Below the pieces are notes generated by a model that saw nothing but the letters and a program-made list of their open reading frames with translations, did no database searches and was not told the DNA's origin. A DNA stretch of 64,000 nt from Meghimatium bilineatum (Eukaryota > Mollusca > Gastropoda > Stylommatophora > Philomycidae). This document shows positions 32,680 to 43,432 of the stretch, piece after piece (position 1 is the first letter of the stretch; every line of letters begins with the position of its first letter). The DNA is taken from contig CM067312.1 in assembly GCA_034231615.1 (NCBI GenBank), positions 6,001,747 to 6,065,746 on the forward strand, given 5' to 3'. The position numbers were made by a program, and so were the translations under genes.

Positions 32680-33300
32680 AGAGCATGACATCATTAACAA
32701 ACACAAATCATACAATTTTGCTGCGCGCTGCAAATTTATAATCCCCAAAAGAGACTTAGAATTAATCAACCCATTTCATTGTTGCCAGGCTTAGATGAAT
32801 ATAATCCTAGCTGGCTTAAAATACAAATAATCCAAGATAAGAATGGAACCTGGCTTGAAACCAGATATAATTTTATCGCGAGAAATTAAGTAGAAGGCTT
32901 GCCTTTAATCGATCAGCACTTTCTGTTGTCTGGATTCAAGTCCGTGATTTTATTATCCATCTTCAGAACATGTCTCATTCTCGTTAATAATTTCTTTGCC
33001 TATTTTGTTAGGTAGACATTTGCAGTTTTGTAGACAGTGCCAGGGTTTCCATTTTGACAAATTTATTGCCAGATTTCACAAATTAGGAAAGTTTTGAAAT
33101 ACAACTTGCTATTAAATTAATGTTTTCGTCATTTTTGCAATTTATTTGCCGATTTTAAAATGTATCAGTTTTGTTTTTGCTTTAATTTCTTGTTTTCAAG
33201 ATAATATGTAAAGTGTGGTCACATCTGCAAATAATGATGTTGCTGGTACAATTACTTCTTTTGTACGTGCTGTCAAAAACACAAACATATAATCACATCT
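32680..33300. other. No recognised feature
   Basis: AT-rich. A minus-strand frame next to the 15-bp array reads FVNDVMLF, faintly like an RT FADDxxLF motif, but this is too short to call. Confidence 0.35.
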
Positions 33301-33309
33301 TAGTATTCT

Positions 33310-33652
33310 TGGTACAACTATTAGAACTTGTCATCATCAGGTGCCGCATCGAATGGTTGACTGCAACAGACCACCAACAGGTTTCTTGTCTTGACGGTGC
33401 ACTCTGCTAGAATGTATCATACGAATCTCATGACATTCCCACTTGTATCTCTGTCTACCTCTTCATCGCACGCCCTCGACTTGAGGGTAGCCACAAGTAA
33501 TGTCTTTAAAACGTCTTTTAACATGTCCAAAATATTTTGTTTATTTAATTTGTATTTATTATAATAGTTTTTTTCAACATGCTCAGTGTTGTCCAGAATC
33601 TCGTTGCCTTTTTTCTTCTCTTTCCGTGAAGTTTTTCATATTTTTCTATATG
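33310..33652 (-). pseudogene. LINE family B, 3' part (downstream half of a split copy)
   Basis: The minus strand carries the KEKK region, NKIFWTC (KYFGHI block), GRQRYKW-like RGRQRYKWE and a TGATGATGA-type end (33318-33330). It continues the LINE B piece at 34064-34860 across a LINE F insertion. Confidence 0.7.
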
Positions 33653-34063
33653 TGTTTGTTCATCACAAGTGATGGTTACATCCTCTTTTGAAAATTCGGT
33701 TAGAATTATGTTCATGCCAAACAGTTCGTAGATGGCGAATAATACATATTCGAACTGTAAAAATCCTTGGACAGTTCGGACATGGAATGCCGACTGTAGA
33801 CGGATCTTAGTCTATCCGTGATTTTCTAGCTACTCTCCGCTATTGAACTGTTGCATTTCTCCTCTTTTCCTGAGATGCGCTCTTCCTGACTGTAGTGCGC
33901 CATGTAGATCTATTGTGTGCAAGCTCTTCCCATGTATCTTAGTCTATTTCAAAGATTTTAAATTGCGGTCTATAACATGTCCATGTAGCGCTTCTTTTGG
34001 CCACCTTGAGATCGTGTACCCTTCTCCAGCTCACCAGAGAGAAGTATCTTTGGCAGGCAATGG
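33653..34063 (-). mobile_element. LINE family F 3' end inserted into LINE B
   Basis: On the minus strand the frames read LPAKILLSGELEKGTRSQGG and KRYMD, then, near 33800-33740, CPNCPRIFTVRICIIRHLRT with the C-terminal C2H2-like finger. This differs in type from the flanking LINE B. The flanks TCATATTTTTCTATATG (33636-33652) and TCATATACATTCTATAT (34064-34080) agree at most positions and look like a decayed TSD. Confidence 0.7.
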
Positions 34064-34860
34064 TCATATACATTCTATATATCCACATCTCAGAGGAATT
34101 AATTCTGTCGTCTAGCTGTTTGTTGACTGTCCATGTTTCTCAGCCATAAGTTAATGTAGAATAAATGTAGCATTTTACAATTATCATTTAGTTTGTATTT
34201 ATTTAGATATTAATATTTTGATCGTGTCATTTAAAGTACTTTTGGCCATTCCTATCTCCTTTTAACTTCTGTATCACATCTACAATTATTTGTACACACG
34301 TATCAAAGATATTGGTAATGATCTACTTGTTGTAGCATCTCTACACGATATTGGTAATGATCTACTTGTTGTAGCATCTCTACACGATATTGGTAATGAT
34401 CTATTTGTTGTAGTATCTCTACAAGATATTGGTAATGATCTACTTGTTGTAGCATCTCTACACGATATTGGTAATGATCTACTTGTTGTAGTATCTCTAC
34501 ACGATATTGGTAATGATCTACTTGTTGTAGTATCTCTACACGATATTGGTAATGATCTACTTGTTGTAGTATCTCTACAAGATATTGGTAATGATCTACT
34601 TGTTGTAGTATCTCTACAAGATATTGGTAATGATCTACTTGTTGTAGTATCTCTACAAGATATTGGTAATGATCTACTTGTTGTAGTATCTCTACACGAT
34701 ATTGGTAATGATCTACTTGTTGTAGTATCTCTACAAGATATTGGTAATGATCTACTTGTTGTAGTATCTCTACACGATATTGGTAATGATCTACTTGTTG
34801 TAGTATCTCTACACGATATTGGTAATGATCTACTTGTTGTAGTATCTCTAGCAAGCATTT
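34064..34860 (-). pseudogene. LINE family B, RT segment carrying the 39-bp array
   Basis: On the minus strand, after the array, frames read CDTEVKRR, WPKVL, then TLTYG*ETWTVNKQLDDRIN and EMWIYR, matching CETEIKRRIGMAKST and YGSETWSLNKQLEDKIDAFEMWVYR at 15743-16453. The array itself encodes EILQQVDHYQYL, matching EKLQQVKQYQYLG of the intact copy. The upstream RT is missing. Confidence 0.8.
34306..34850. repeat. 39-bp minisatellite from RT LQQVxxYQYLG segment, 14 copies
   Basis: Unit GATATTGGTAATGATCTACT plus TGTTGTAGTATCTCTACAA, very uniform. The reverse complement encodes EILQQVDHYQYL. ORFs of about 190 codons on both strands are artefacts of a unit divisible by three. Confidence 0.95.
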
Positions 34861-34929
34861 TATAATTATAGCTTTTAATTGCACGTTTCTGTATTTACGC
34901 TATTTTTATTAAGATTTAAATAGTAATTT

Positions 34930-34965
34930 ATTCAGTCAGTCAGTCAGTCAGTCAGTCAGTCAGTC

Positions 34966-35024
<59 letters not shown>

Positions 35025-35600
35025 CGTCGGATCATCGTAACTGGACACTTCCATAATTGCTCTGATCTCTCCTTGAGTGTATCTACCATTACACTTCTTT
35101 TGACAGTACCGGTCCTATGCATCATTCTTCTGCTGCCTCGAAAATGTTCACTTCTAGCAACACCACATTTCAATCCCTGATCTTTAATCCTAGCCATTGA
35201 AAAGGAATCATCATCCACATTAATCTCACTCTCACGTGTTATATCTCTTAATGAGTTCAAAACATCAGCACAATCCATTGCCCTGTGCCACAATCCTATA
35301 TGACGTCCCCTATATTTGCTCTTTCATTGCCTCGAACACCCACATGTCCCAGCACGAAAATTAATATAACCACTTTCAGCTTCGCCTTTCTCATGGCCTC
35401 AATCCACTGTTCGCGAACGAGACCCACTTGTACCTTCCTAAGCATACACATAGAGTCACTCAAGATGCAGACCTGCATTATTTTTTGTGTGCATACCCAC
35501 TTAAATGCCCTGATCACCACCATAGTCTCCACGGTCATGCTACTCGTATCGGCCACAAAGGCACCACTCTACCACATGATCGATTTACCTGCGCAATGAG
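34930..35600 (-). pseudogene. LINE family A, RNase H domain to 3' tail
   Basis: The minus-strand ORF at 35556-35296 reads LSDSMCMLRKVQVGLVREQW (RNase H TDSxSxL motif) and GHVGVRGNERAN (last RNase H motif). The next frame, 35293-35012, reads DCADVLNSLRDITRES, DDDSFSMARIKDQGLKCGV and VDTLKERSEQLW, and ends in a TTAG/TCAG tract (34934-35025), the (TAAC)n-type tail. One frameshift separates the ORFs. RT is missing. Confidence 0.85.
34934..35025. repeat. (CAGT)n(TAGT)n tract, LINE A tail
   Basis: About nine CAGT units merge into about 14 TTAG units, directly at the LINE A 3' end. Confidence 0.9.
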
Positions 35601-35624
35601 CTGCGAACATGTCTAATCACAGAT

Positions 35625-36183
35625 CCATCAGGTTTAAATAGTTTTGGTACAGTATTTACATTATTTATAATTTTGGCCATATTTTACCAAACATTTGGCC
35701 TTAAATATTTTCAATGACCTTGCAACCCTGAATAGTAAACTATACGGCTTATAGGCAATGTTTGACGAGCTAATAGACAGAGTGTTTGCTGTAGAGATGT
35801 AATGCTGCATTGTTATTGAGATAGTTACCGATGTAATCCATTCAGTGATGAACAACCACAAAGCGATAAATGCGTAAAAGCGTTATCTCACTTCAAGCTA
35901 AATCAACATTGCATTTTTCAACAATCCCTAGTCCTGTCTCTTGGAGCCTCTTCTGTCTGTTGGCTCCAGGAAAGCGTGAATTAAACGAATGTTTGCTTTA
36001 CGCTAGCGATTTCTTATAGAAAATCTTCATGAAATATTGATTCAAATTAAGACACTATACAACGACTAACGTTGCGAATATGTCATATAGTTAACGAGCA
36101 TTCAAGGGGCACCCCCCCATCATATAGTAATGAATGTGTACAGACTTACGAGCAATCAAAGGGCACCCACGGTTGTTCGATCC

Positions 36184-36185
<2 letters not shown>
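35625..36185. other. No recognised feature
   Basis: Stops throughout. CATTCAAGGGGCACCC and CAATCAAAGGGCACCC (36100, 36155) form a short direct repeat. Confidence 0.4.
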
Positions 36186-36268
<83 letters not shown>

Positions 36269-36300
36269 AATATATATAATATATATATATATATTATTTT
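36186..36300. repeat. (TA)n microsatellite
   Basis: About 75 bp of pure TA followed by TA-rich palindromic sequence. Confidence 0.95.
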
Positions 36301-36436
36301 TATTTTTCTGCGCTCAGACTTGTCGATTAACAGGAGTTAGTTCAGAGAATGAAATACATTGTAGTGTGGTTTGCAATCAGACTGCGGTATTTACACATTT
36401 ATGCCCGACACATCCACTTACCACATTTAACTTAGA

Positions 36437-36612
36437 TCAGCGCTTCACCAACATGTTGCTGTATACGAGGTACCATTCAATATTTTTTTTCTGCCGCGGT
36501 GTCCCAAAATGTCTGTCTGTGTGAATTGTCTTTTTATTGTAAATGTAAAAGTTCAAAACGATTTTTCAAGTCTTCGCGGACCCACTGAGACGATCACAGT
36601 TTTAGAACGCGC
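36437..36612. mobile_element. Possible hAT-like non-autonomous element
   Basis: CAGCGCTTCACCAAC on the left and AGAACGCGCTG on the right are inverted, as in CAGxGxTTC-type hAT ends. Flanking 8-mers do not match well. Confidence 0.4.
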
Positions 36613-36884
36613 TGATATAGGGTTAGAGGGGGGGGGGCAGAAAAAAGGTAATCAGAATATGAGCCATTGCAAAATTAAGCAGATTTCATGAAAATAGTTC
36701 GTATTAGTAAACACACTCCCGTCGAGGGCCAACTCCTAGTAGTTGAGATAGGGCTTAATCCAGCTAACAGAGGCTGGAAACTAAGATTGATTGGCCCATC
36801 ACCTATATCGAGGACCACAGCCCTTCAAGCAAGCACGTCTGCTGAAGTCGGAGACACCAGGCCGAGTGTCTTCCGACACAGTTT

Positions 36885-37934
36885 CTTACGGAGATTAATG
36901 TACCTAGCTGTGACTGTACTCCGTTGTCTGGTACAGTTTCTTACAGAGATAATGTACCTAGCTGTGACTGTATTCCTACGTCTGGTACAGTTTCTTACGG
37001 AGATTAATGTACTTAGCTGTGACTGTACTCCGTCGTCTGGTACAGTTTCTTACGGAGATTAATGTACCTAGCTTGTGACTGTATTCCTACGTCTGGTACA
37101 GTTTCTTACGGAGATTAATGTACCTAGCTTGTGACTGGTGCTCCGTCGTCTGGTACAGTTTCTTACGGAGATTAATGTACCTAGCTGTGACTGTATTCCT
37201 ACGTCTGGTACAGTTTCTTACGGAGATTAATGTACCTAGCTGTGACTGTTTCTCTCGTCGTCTGGTACAGTTTCTTACGGAGATTAATGTACCTAGCTGT
37301 GACTGTATTCCTACGTCTGTTACAGTTTCTTACGGAGATTAATGTACTTAGCTGTGACTGTACTCCGTCGGTCTGGTACAGTTTCTTACGGAGATTAATG
37401 TACCTAGCTGTGACTGTATTCCTACGTCTGGTACAGTTTCTTACGGGAGATTAATGTACCTAGCTGTGACTGTTGCTCCGTCGTCTGGTACAGTTTCTTA
37501 CGGAGATTAATGTACCTAGCTGTGACTGTATTCCTACGTCTGGTACAGTTTCTTACGGAGATTAATGTACCTAGCTGTTGACTGTGCTCCGTCGTCTGGT
37601 ACAGTTTCTTACGGAGATTAATGTACCTAGCTGTGACTGTATTCCTACGTCTGGTACAGTTTCTTACGGAGATTAATGTACCTAGCTGTGACTGTGCTTC
37701 GTTGTCCGGTACAGTTTCTTACGGAGATTAATGTACCTAGCTGTGACTGTATTCCTACGTTTGGTACAGTTTCTTACGGAGATTAATGTACCTAGCTGTG
37801 ACTGTGCTCCGTCGTCTGGTACAGTTTTCTTACGGAGATTAATGTACCTAGCTGTGACTGTGCTCCGTCGTCTGGTACATTTCTTACGGAGATTAATGTA
37901 CCTAGCTGTGACTGTGCTCCGTCGTCTGGTACAA
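36885..37934. repeat. 55-bp minisatellite in alternating 110-bp dimers
   Basis: About 19 units of CAGTTTCTTACGGAGATTAA plus TGTACCTAGCTGTGACTGT. The end of the unit alternates between CTCCGTCGTCTGG and ATTCCTACGTCTGG for about 16 units. The last three units are all of the first type. Single-base indels are frequent. Confidence 0.95.
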
Positions 37935-38095
37935 CTTGATTTTTTCTTCCTTCTATTCTTGAGGTCGGATTCAGACGCGGATGAATTTCTTCAATGAACT
38001 TTATTGTGGTCGCCATTCTCACAACAGGGCAAAATAACTTGTACGTTAGAGCTGTGTCTGATGACAATAGTTTTCTTCTTAAAAAGGTCTCAAAA

Positions 38096-38215
38096 GGCGT
38101 AGAAAATGGACTTAATTGTATTCGAGTTTCCCCACATATTCGTCCCTCTCAACGAAACGTCACACCTCCTGCCCGAGAGTACCACTCATAGCACGCAACT
38201 CCGTAGTTTCAAGCG
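38096..38215 (+). mobile_element. Dispersed short repeat S3, copy
   Basis: TGTATTCGAGTTTCCCCACA, CGTCCCTCTCAACGAAACG and GCACGCAACTCCGTAGTTTC recur at 42105-42210 and 61178-61335, and the last part recurs at 43440-43490. In the 43.4-kb copy it adjoins a tRNA-like sequence. Confidence 0.6.
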
Positions 38216-38529
38216 ATACACCTTTCCCCCCCCCCCCACTATTATGGGATCTTCTAAACATCCATTTTGTTAACAGGTAGAGACGAGTCAGATTCTAACT
38301 ATTGACCTCTTCTGTTAAACCATTCCTCCCACCTGTCAACAAATGCCAAACTTTTTCAAACCCTCTCCCCCTAATTGTTGAAGTAAATTAATGGACATCC
38401 TTTAGTCTGATTGGTCCCTGTTGATACTTCCAGATTATCCGTATGCTGGTAATGGAAATTTAAAAAAAATTTATACTGGAAATAAAAAATAAAGTCAAAA
38501 TCGTAACATGTTAAGAGTAGCCTATAACG

Positions 38530-38687
38530 CAGTGTTTCCCACTTATATATATAGTATATATATATATATTCAAAAATTGAATTATTCCTAAATGAAGCAT
38601 AATTACGACTACATCTTCGAAAACCCATCCACCTGAATAATCAAATTGCCCCCCTGTGGGGCCATGGCCCCAAGTTGGGTAACACTG
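38530..38687. mobile_element. 158-bp hAT-type non-autonomous element with perfect 8-bp TSD
   Basis: Starts CAGTGTTTCCCAC and ends GGTAACACTG. The flanking 8-mers are both CTATAACG (38522-38529 and 38688-38695). An 8-bp TSD and CAGTG ends are hAT hallmarks. The interior is AT-rich with (TA)n and CCCCTGTGGGGCCATGGCCCC near the right end. No ORF. Confidence 0.85.
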
Positions 38688-38699
38688 CTATAACGTATA

Positions 38700-39245
38700 G
38701 AAATTCAGGTACATGTTCCTAAAATAGCACCCAACTTTGAAAAAGGGTCGACACGTGTTTCCGTAGAATAAGTTGTTATTCACGTGTGTACTCATAATAT
38801 GTATACGTCATTATTTCTGTGTCAGTTCTGCTACAAATTGTAAACAAATGTTTCCAGTCTAACCATACTCCATCATCAATTACGACCAAGTAATTGTATT
38901 ACAAACTGTTCAAACAAGAAAGATTTGCTTGTGTTACATTGAGTGGGTTTTAAAAAAAAATGTAATGCACTTCTTACATAAGCCACGTGTTCCTTGAATA
39001 ATTTACATTCGACAATTTGCGTTTGACGCAAAAATAAACAATAACAACTGGAAAATATTACGTCAACTTACTCTTTGTCAACTACTTATTGTACGGAAAC
39101 CCGTATACACACATTTCAAATTCCGGTGTTATTTTAAGAACAAATACTGAAACCCAAAATGATCAAAATGTAAACAGTATTACAATAGAAAGTTTATACA
39201 GGTACTTCGAGAATCAATCAAGTTTTTATGTGCGAGATTTATTGA
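38700..39245. other. No recognised feature
   Basis: AT-rich. An 82-codon ORF (39089-39337, +) runs into a GACA/GATA microsatellite and shows no family motif. Confidence 0.4.
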
Positions 39246-39249
39246 CCGG

Positions 39250-39440
39250 CAAGCGGTTGGGTGGGCAGACAGACAGAGACAAGATATACATGACAGACAT
39301 ACATGAGAGACAGGGAGACAGACAGATAGATGGATAGATAGATTAGATAAATAGATAGGTAGATCGTTAGGTAGGTAGGGTAGGTAGATAATTAGATAGA
39401 TAAGTTACGTAGTTAGGTAGGTAGATAGATAGATCAATTT
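39250..39440. repeat. GACA/GATA microsatellite
   Basis: Degenerate GACAGA then GATAGA and GTAGGTAG units. Confidence 0.9.
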
Positions 39441-39699
39441 CAGACTTATATTGTTACATCTATCGGGGGTATCAGCGGAGGACGACTGAAAAGTGTAATT
39501 TCTGACATAAAATTACCTGACACTTTCGGGACATTCATGGACAAAACTGGACATAACTGGAAAAAAATGGACATAACTCAATGTAACTGGACGTGTGTGT
39601 GTTTGATGTTCTGTGTCTTCGTTCAGCAGGTTTTGTCTATGTTTCTAAGAGTTGGTGCTTAACAGCGATGAAAGAACTTGTGCTGGTGTTACTGCGCCA

Positions 39700-40310
39700 A
39701 CTGAGCAATTCTGAGATACTCACCCCAAGCATATGACGTCAATTTGAAGCTATTTGAAAATTTAAGATAGTTATTGAAGCGTTTCTTCTGTCCATCGACC
39801 AATCGTTTCCGCTTAAGCAGCTCACAATACATAACTCATTTGGGATGTATTTGTGAGGCATGCGGACATGTCCGGCCATCTCAGTTGGGCCTTTTCAGTA
39901 TTATATGAATACATGAGATATTGTCTCAGTGAGGACTTTAGTATCAGGTACTTTATTTTGCTTCTTGAATCTGAGAAGTCTTCAGATGTGTTGGATGTGA
40001 TTTATGACACTGTTATTTCTTCTGTACACTGAGCAGGTCTCATAAAACTATAACAATGTTGTGAGCAATGTTTCACAAACCTTATAACAATGTAGTGAGC
40101 AAGGTCTCACAAACATATAACAATGTAGTGAGCAAGGTCTCACAAACATATAACAATGTAGTGAGCACAATAGCGCGAAAGACTTTTAATTTGTAGATTT
40201 GGTAATGTGCTTCAGTTCCGACACAATGTAGCACCGACTAGCAAATGCAACAGTCTGTTTAGAAATTCTACTGTTGACTTCGGCACCAAAACCATCGGCT
40301 AACAAATTAA
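39700..40310 (-). pseudogene. LINE family F-like RT remnant with internal 33-bp array
   Basis: The minus strand has ETCSVYRRN near 40040, then LLRFKKQNKVPDTKVL and MAGHVRMP, matching CETWTVYRRHxRxLNxFH...PDTEVL...GHVxRM. The 40040-40170 repeat (AATGTAGTGAGCAAGGTCTC) lies at the CETW motif. Broken. Confidence 0.65.
40040..40172. repeat. 33-bp minisatellite, about four copies
   Basis: Units of TAACAATGTAGTGAGCAAGG plus TCTCACAAACATA. Confidence 0.85.
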
Positions 40311-40882
40311 TCTACAAATTAGATAGACAGACAGATACAAATTATGGGTAAGGGAAATAAATATAGGATATAGAAATGAAATCGTTCCGAAAGATTCCTA
40401 GAAATGTATAGGCCTATAGTAATGAAAAAGAGAAATAACATTCTGGTCACTTCAGAGATAACTGGACATGTCATCACATCGATATTCCATTTAGATCGCT
40501 GAGACAATAGTTGTAGGAACCTAGCTAAGATAAATTGATAGATTTGCCTAATCTACGCGATCTGTTCGGGCTGTTTTCTCCAATATTTTCCTGTATAGAT
40601 TCTTAATGCATTCTTCTATATAATTTCGCAGACGGTCAAAAAATAACATAGGATTACTTGATTTCTTCCGTGAAAATGTCTCATGAATACTGTATCACGT
40701 TCACACGTTTGATATTATTGCGCATGCGCAGTGCCATGTTGATATGCTCGGTCAATGAAAATAAATCTTAGCAAATTTATTCCATTGTTTTGTTCCATTT
40801 AAGGAGAGAACATTGAATCGTGAGGACAAATAAGTCATGTTGGCTATTTGTAAAAGCAGCCATCCAAAATGACTACTTTGAG

Positions 40883-40944
40883 TTTTTCCATGAATTTCAT
40901 TGGTTTATACTTTGTATCAACAGCCAATGAAAAGCATGGAAAAA
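40883..40944. repeat. Palindromic element, ATTGG core, copy 1
   Basis: TTTTTCCATG-AA-TTTCATTGG (40883-40903) is mirrored by CCAATGAAA-AG-CATGGAAAAA (40924-40944) around a 20-bp loop. Confidence 0.7.
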
Positions 40945-40983
40945 ATATATGCATCCATATAAGATTATTTTCCGACAAATCAA

Positions 40984-41610
40984 TTAGCCGACAGGTCTAA
41001 TATAAGTCGATGTAGAGAGTATTGGATGAGGTTCGCCACTGTTATTGCTGAATATCTTGAGTCTGTCGTCAAATGGACAAGATTTTAAAATGTCAATTGA
41101 CATTAGGTAATTGATGTTCGGTGTGTAATCAGTGATTTCTTTCTTCTTCTTTCGTTCACTTGAAACATGTCTATATCTGTAATTCTGTCTCCTGAATAAC
41201 CTCACTGTCTTTTGTAGTTCATACAGTGTCCTATAGAGTTTTGATTCCAGTGTTGTTTCCTCTGGCCAATATGTCTGCCTCAGAGGTTTCATGCTCAAGA
41301 ACACTCTTGACGTATATGTTTGGCACTCTGTGCTGTCTGTACACATGGCCGTGTTGCCAATCTTGAACTTTGTATACATGTGACTGCGGAGTCGGTTGTG
41401 TCCTGTTCTGAGACGTAGAATTATAACTTGTTCTGATCTGTTCATAATATGATAGTCATCTTGTGTTGGTGTTGTGTCTTTCTTATTGACTTGATCATCT
41501 GTTTTTTCTGATGGTAGGTGATTGGTATATCTGGTTGGTCTTCGGCAGCACCTTCCTTAGCCAGTTGGTCTGCTTTTCATTTCCTGGTATTCCACAGTGA
41601 GAGGGTATCA
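40984..41610 (-). pseudogene. LINE (RNase H type) C-terminal domain remnant
   Basis: Near 41575-41540 the minus strand reads KADQLAKEGAAE, the end of RNase H (ExADxLAKxGA). The 153-codon ORF at 41445-40984 begins MNRSEQVIILRLRTGHNRLRSH, the post-RNase H motif RSxQVxIFRLRTGHxRLxxHL. It continues with KIGNTAMC, then WPEETTLESKLYRTL and LQKTVRLF. This C-terminal domain normally has zinc-binding cysteines (CxCG) that are partly lost here. It is the longest coherent RNase H-LINE ORF in the window, but it is only a fragment. Confidence 0.85.
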
Positions 41611-41814
41611 CTTAATCAGTGATATTAGAGATGGTCTATGATATCGGTTGCCCCGTGGACACGTATCAAATGAAACATCGACACATTCAAAGTGACACAA
41701 TTATCGTTTATGAAAATATAGTGTCCAAAGCATATGTGAAATACCCAGTTGTGTTGCAAAAATATAGTGTCCACATTATATGTGAAATACCCAGTTAAAA
41801 ACTTGATGTTTGAA

Positions 41815-42095
41815 TCATGAGAATGAATCATGAATCAAGAGAATAGATCATGAGTCAAGAGAATGGATCATGAATCAAGAGAATGGATCATGAATCAAGA
41901 GAATTGGATCATGAATCAAGAGAATAGATCATGAGTCAAAAGAATGGATCATGAATCAAGAGAATGAATCATGAATCAAGAGAATAGATTCATGAGTCAA
42001 AAGAATGGATCATGAATCAAGAGAATGGATCATGAATCAAAAGAATGGATCATGAATCAAGAGAATGGATCATGAATCAAGAGAATGGATCATGA
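41815..42095. repeat. 20-bp minisatellite, about 14 copies
   Basis: ATCATGAATCAAGAGAATGG with few variants. Confidence 0.95.
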
Positions 42096-42104
42096 GAATA
42101 AGAT

Positions 42105-42210
42105 TGATTTTATTGTACTCGGATTCCTCAATGTACTCCACCCCTCTCAACAAAGCGACACACTGCCACTTATTGCAGATGAGAACTCCGCAGCCTCAAA
42201 CGATGATTAT
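42105..42210 (+). mobile_element. Dispersed short repeat S3, copy
   Basis: TTGTACTCGGATTCCTC, CACCCCTCTCAACAAAGCG and AACTCCGCAGCCTCAAACGA. It matches 38096-38215. Confidence 0.6.
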
Positions 42211-42295
42211 AATTGAAATAATAAATAACGATAATGAAAGCATTTATTTAGCTACGAGCACGTCTCTCTGAAAATTCACACTTAAACATACAATT

Positions 42296-42845
42296 CTTGA
42301 AGACTAACGGGAATTGAACCAGTCCGTTCAACGGCACCAAATCGCCTATCAACTATTGAACACGCGTTCTTCCGTACTTGACTAACCGCATCTCCAAAAA
42401 AAGATGCGATTTCATCAAGCCTTTCAAACCATGCACACAAAGTCACCAGAACGGTCTCAAGAGTTAAAAAAATTGTCTTCTGGCTTCCTATTTATATTTA
42501 CTTGTATAAACAATTACTTGAAGCAAAATTGTATTGTCTATATATGTTATCCATGTTTACAAGAAGACCTATCGGCCATTGTAGAACTAATACGGATATT
42601 ATATTATATGTTTGTTGTTACTGAGGATATTTCAATACCTGTACGGGATGTTTGTTGTTGTTGTAATAGTCCTTGTCTCGATCGGTCCGTTCTGGTGACT
42701 TTGTGTGCACCGTTTGAAAGGCTTGATGAAATCCCATCTTTTTTGGAGATACGGTTAGTCAAGTACGGAAGAACGCGTGTTCAATAGTTGCTAGGCGATT
42801 TGGTGCCGTTGAACGGACTGGTTAAATTCCCGTTAGTCTCAAGAA
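42296..42845. mobile_element. Inverted pair of tRNA-like repeats, arms about 165 bp
   Basis: The left arm (42296-42458) and right arm (42679-42845) are reverse complements with only scattered differences. Shared sequence includes GTTCAACGGCACCAAATCG and GAACACGCGTTCTTCCGTAC. On the left arm's minus strand GGTTCAATTCCC is a good B box. The right arm has one change there. The spacer of about 220 bp starts with sequence that also follows the right arm (CTTCTGGCTTCCTA...TTGTATAAACA), so two SINE copies in opposite orientation fit better than a single TIR transposon. Confidence 0.75.
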
Positions 42846-42969
42846 TTTTTAAAAATTGTCCTCTGGCTTCCTACTTATATTTACTTGTATAAACACTTAA
42901 ACATATCACATTTGCTGTGTCAAACGCATGCTTGTGGTCGGGGTGTTTAACAATGCATATTTAGTTCCA

Positions 42970-43125
42970 GAAGGAGGCCACATACCAGGATAACCACACC
43001 CTGCCAGGAGAGCAGCTTATACGTCTGGGCCAAATAGTTCATCATTTTTCCGTCAGATCTGTTGACCGATCTGTATTGATGGCACACCTAACCGCCTCCG
43101 CAACAATAGGAGTCTACGTCAAGGT
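42970..43125 (-). repeat. Unclassified dispersed repeat, copy 2
   Basis: Reverse complement of the 8400-8530 blocks GGTCAACAGATCTGAC, AATGATGAACT and GGCCCAGACGTATAA. Confidence 0.6.
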
Positions 43126-43360
43126 GAAATCTTCGCTGGTCTTAATCTCTCCGTTTTCTATTGGGAGAATTTGACAGTGCACACAAATAAGAAAACAAGA
43201 CAAGCCATGCAATGACTTTTCACAGGTGACATATTGTCAACCCAACCCCCCAACCTTCCTTAGTCACCTACTACAACATGCATGAAAAGAAGATATTGGC
43301 CCTGTTTTTATCATCCCGATCTAGAAGTCCATGCCCCAGTTGCCACACTTGCGAAGATAT

Positions 43361-43432
43361 TCCACCGGACTGGAAATCGAACCCCAATCTTCCACGTGCC
43401 AGGGGAGGATAGTGACCGTATACCGATAGACT
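43361..43432 (-). tRNA. tRNA-Asp-like pseudogene or SINE head
   Basis: The minus strand reads CGGTATACGGTCACTATCC, then CCTGGCACG, then GGGGTTCGATTTCCAG. This follows animal tRNA-Asp (GTATAGTGGTTAGTATCC...CCTGTCACG...GGGGTTCGATTCCCCG). The anticodon position has GGC instead of GTC, and the stems are imperfect, so it is not a functional tRNA. The adjoining TTTCAAGCGATAATCCCCAA belongs to repeat S3, which suggests it is part of a tRNA-derived SINE. Confidence 0.6.

Noticed and set aside
31608-32769. Several ORFs of up to 310 codons on both strands
   Set aside because: Translation of the 15-bp array in several frames at once. Proteins in all frames cannot all be real.
34286-34884. ORFs of about 190 codons on both strands
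   Set aside because: 39-bp array, explained as an amplified RT segment.
34934-35025. Telomere repeat (TTAGG-like)
   Set aside because: The unit is the tetranucleotide TTAG/CAGT and sits exactly at the 3' end of LINE A. The same tail occurs at 12741-12757.
36134-36524. Tyr/Ile-rich ORFs
   Set aside because: (TA)n translation.
36688-37997. ORFs with repeated MYLAVTVFLRLVQFLTE
   Set aside because: 55-bp array with indels. The frames break at every indel and show no host family.
41625-41831. 68-codon minus-strand ORF
   Set aside because: No motif. It overlaps a local duplication (AAAATATAGTGTCCA) and the start of the 20-bp array.
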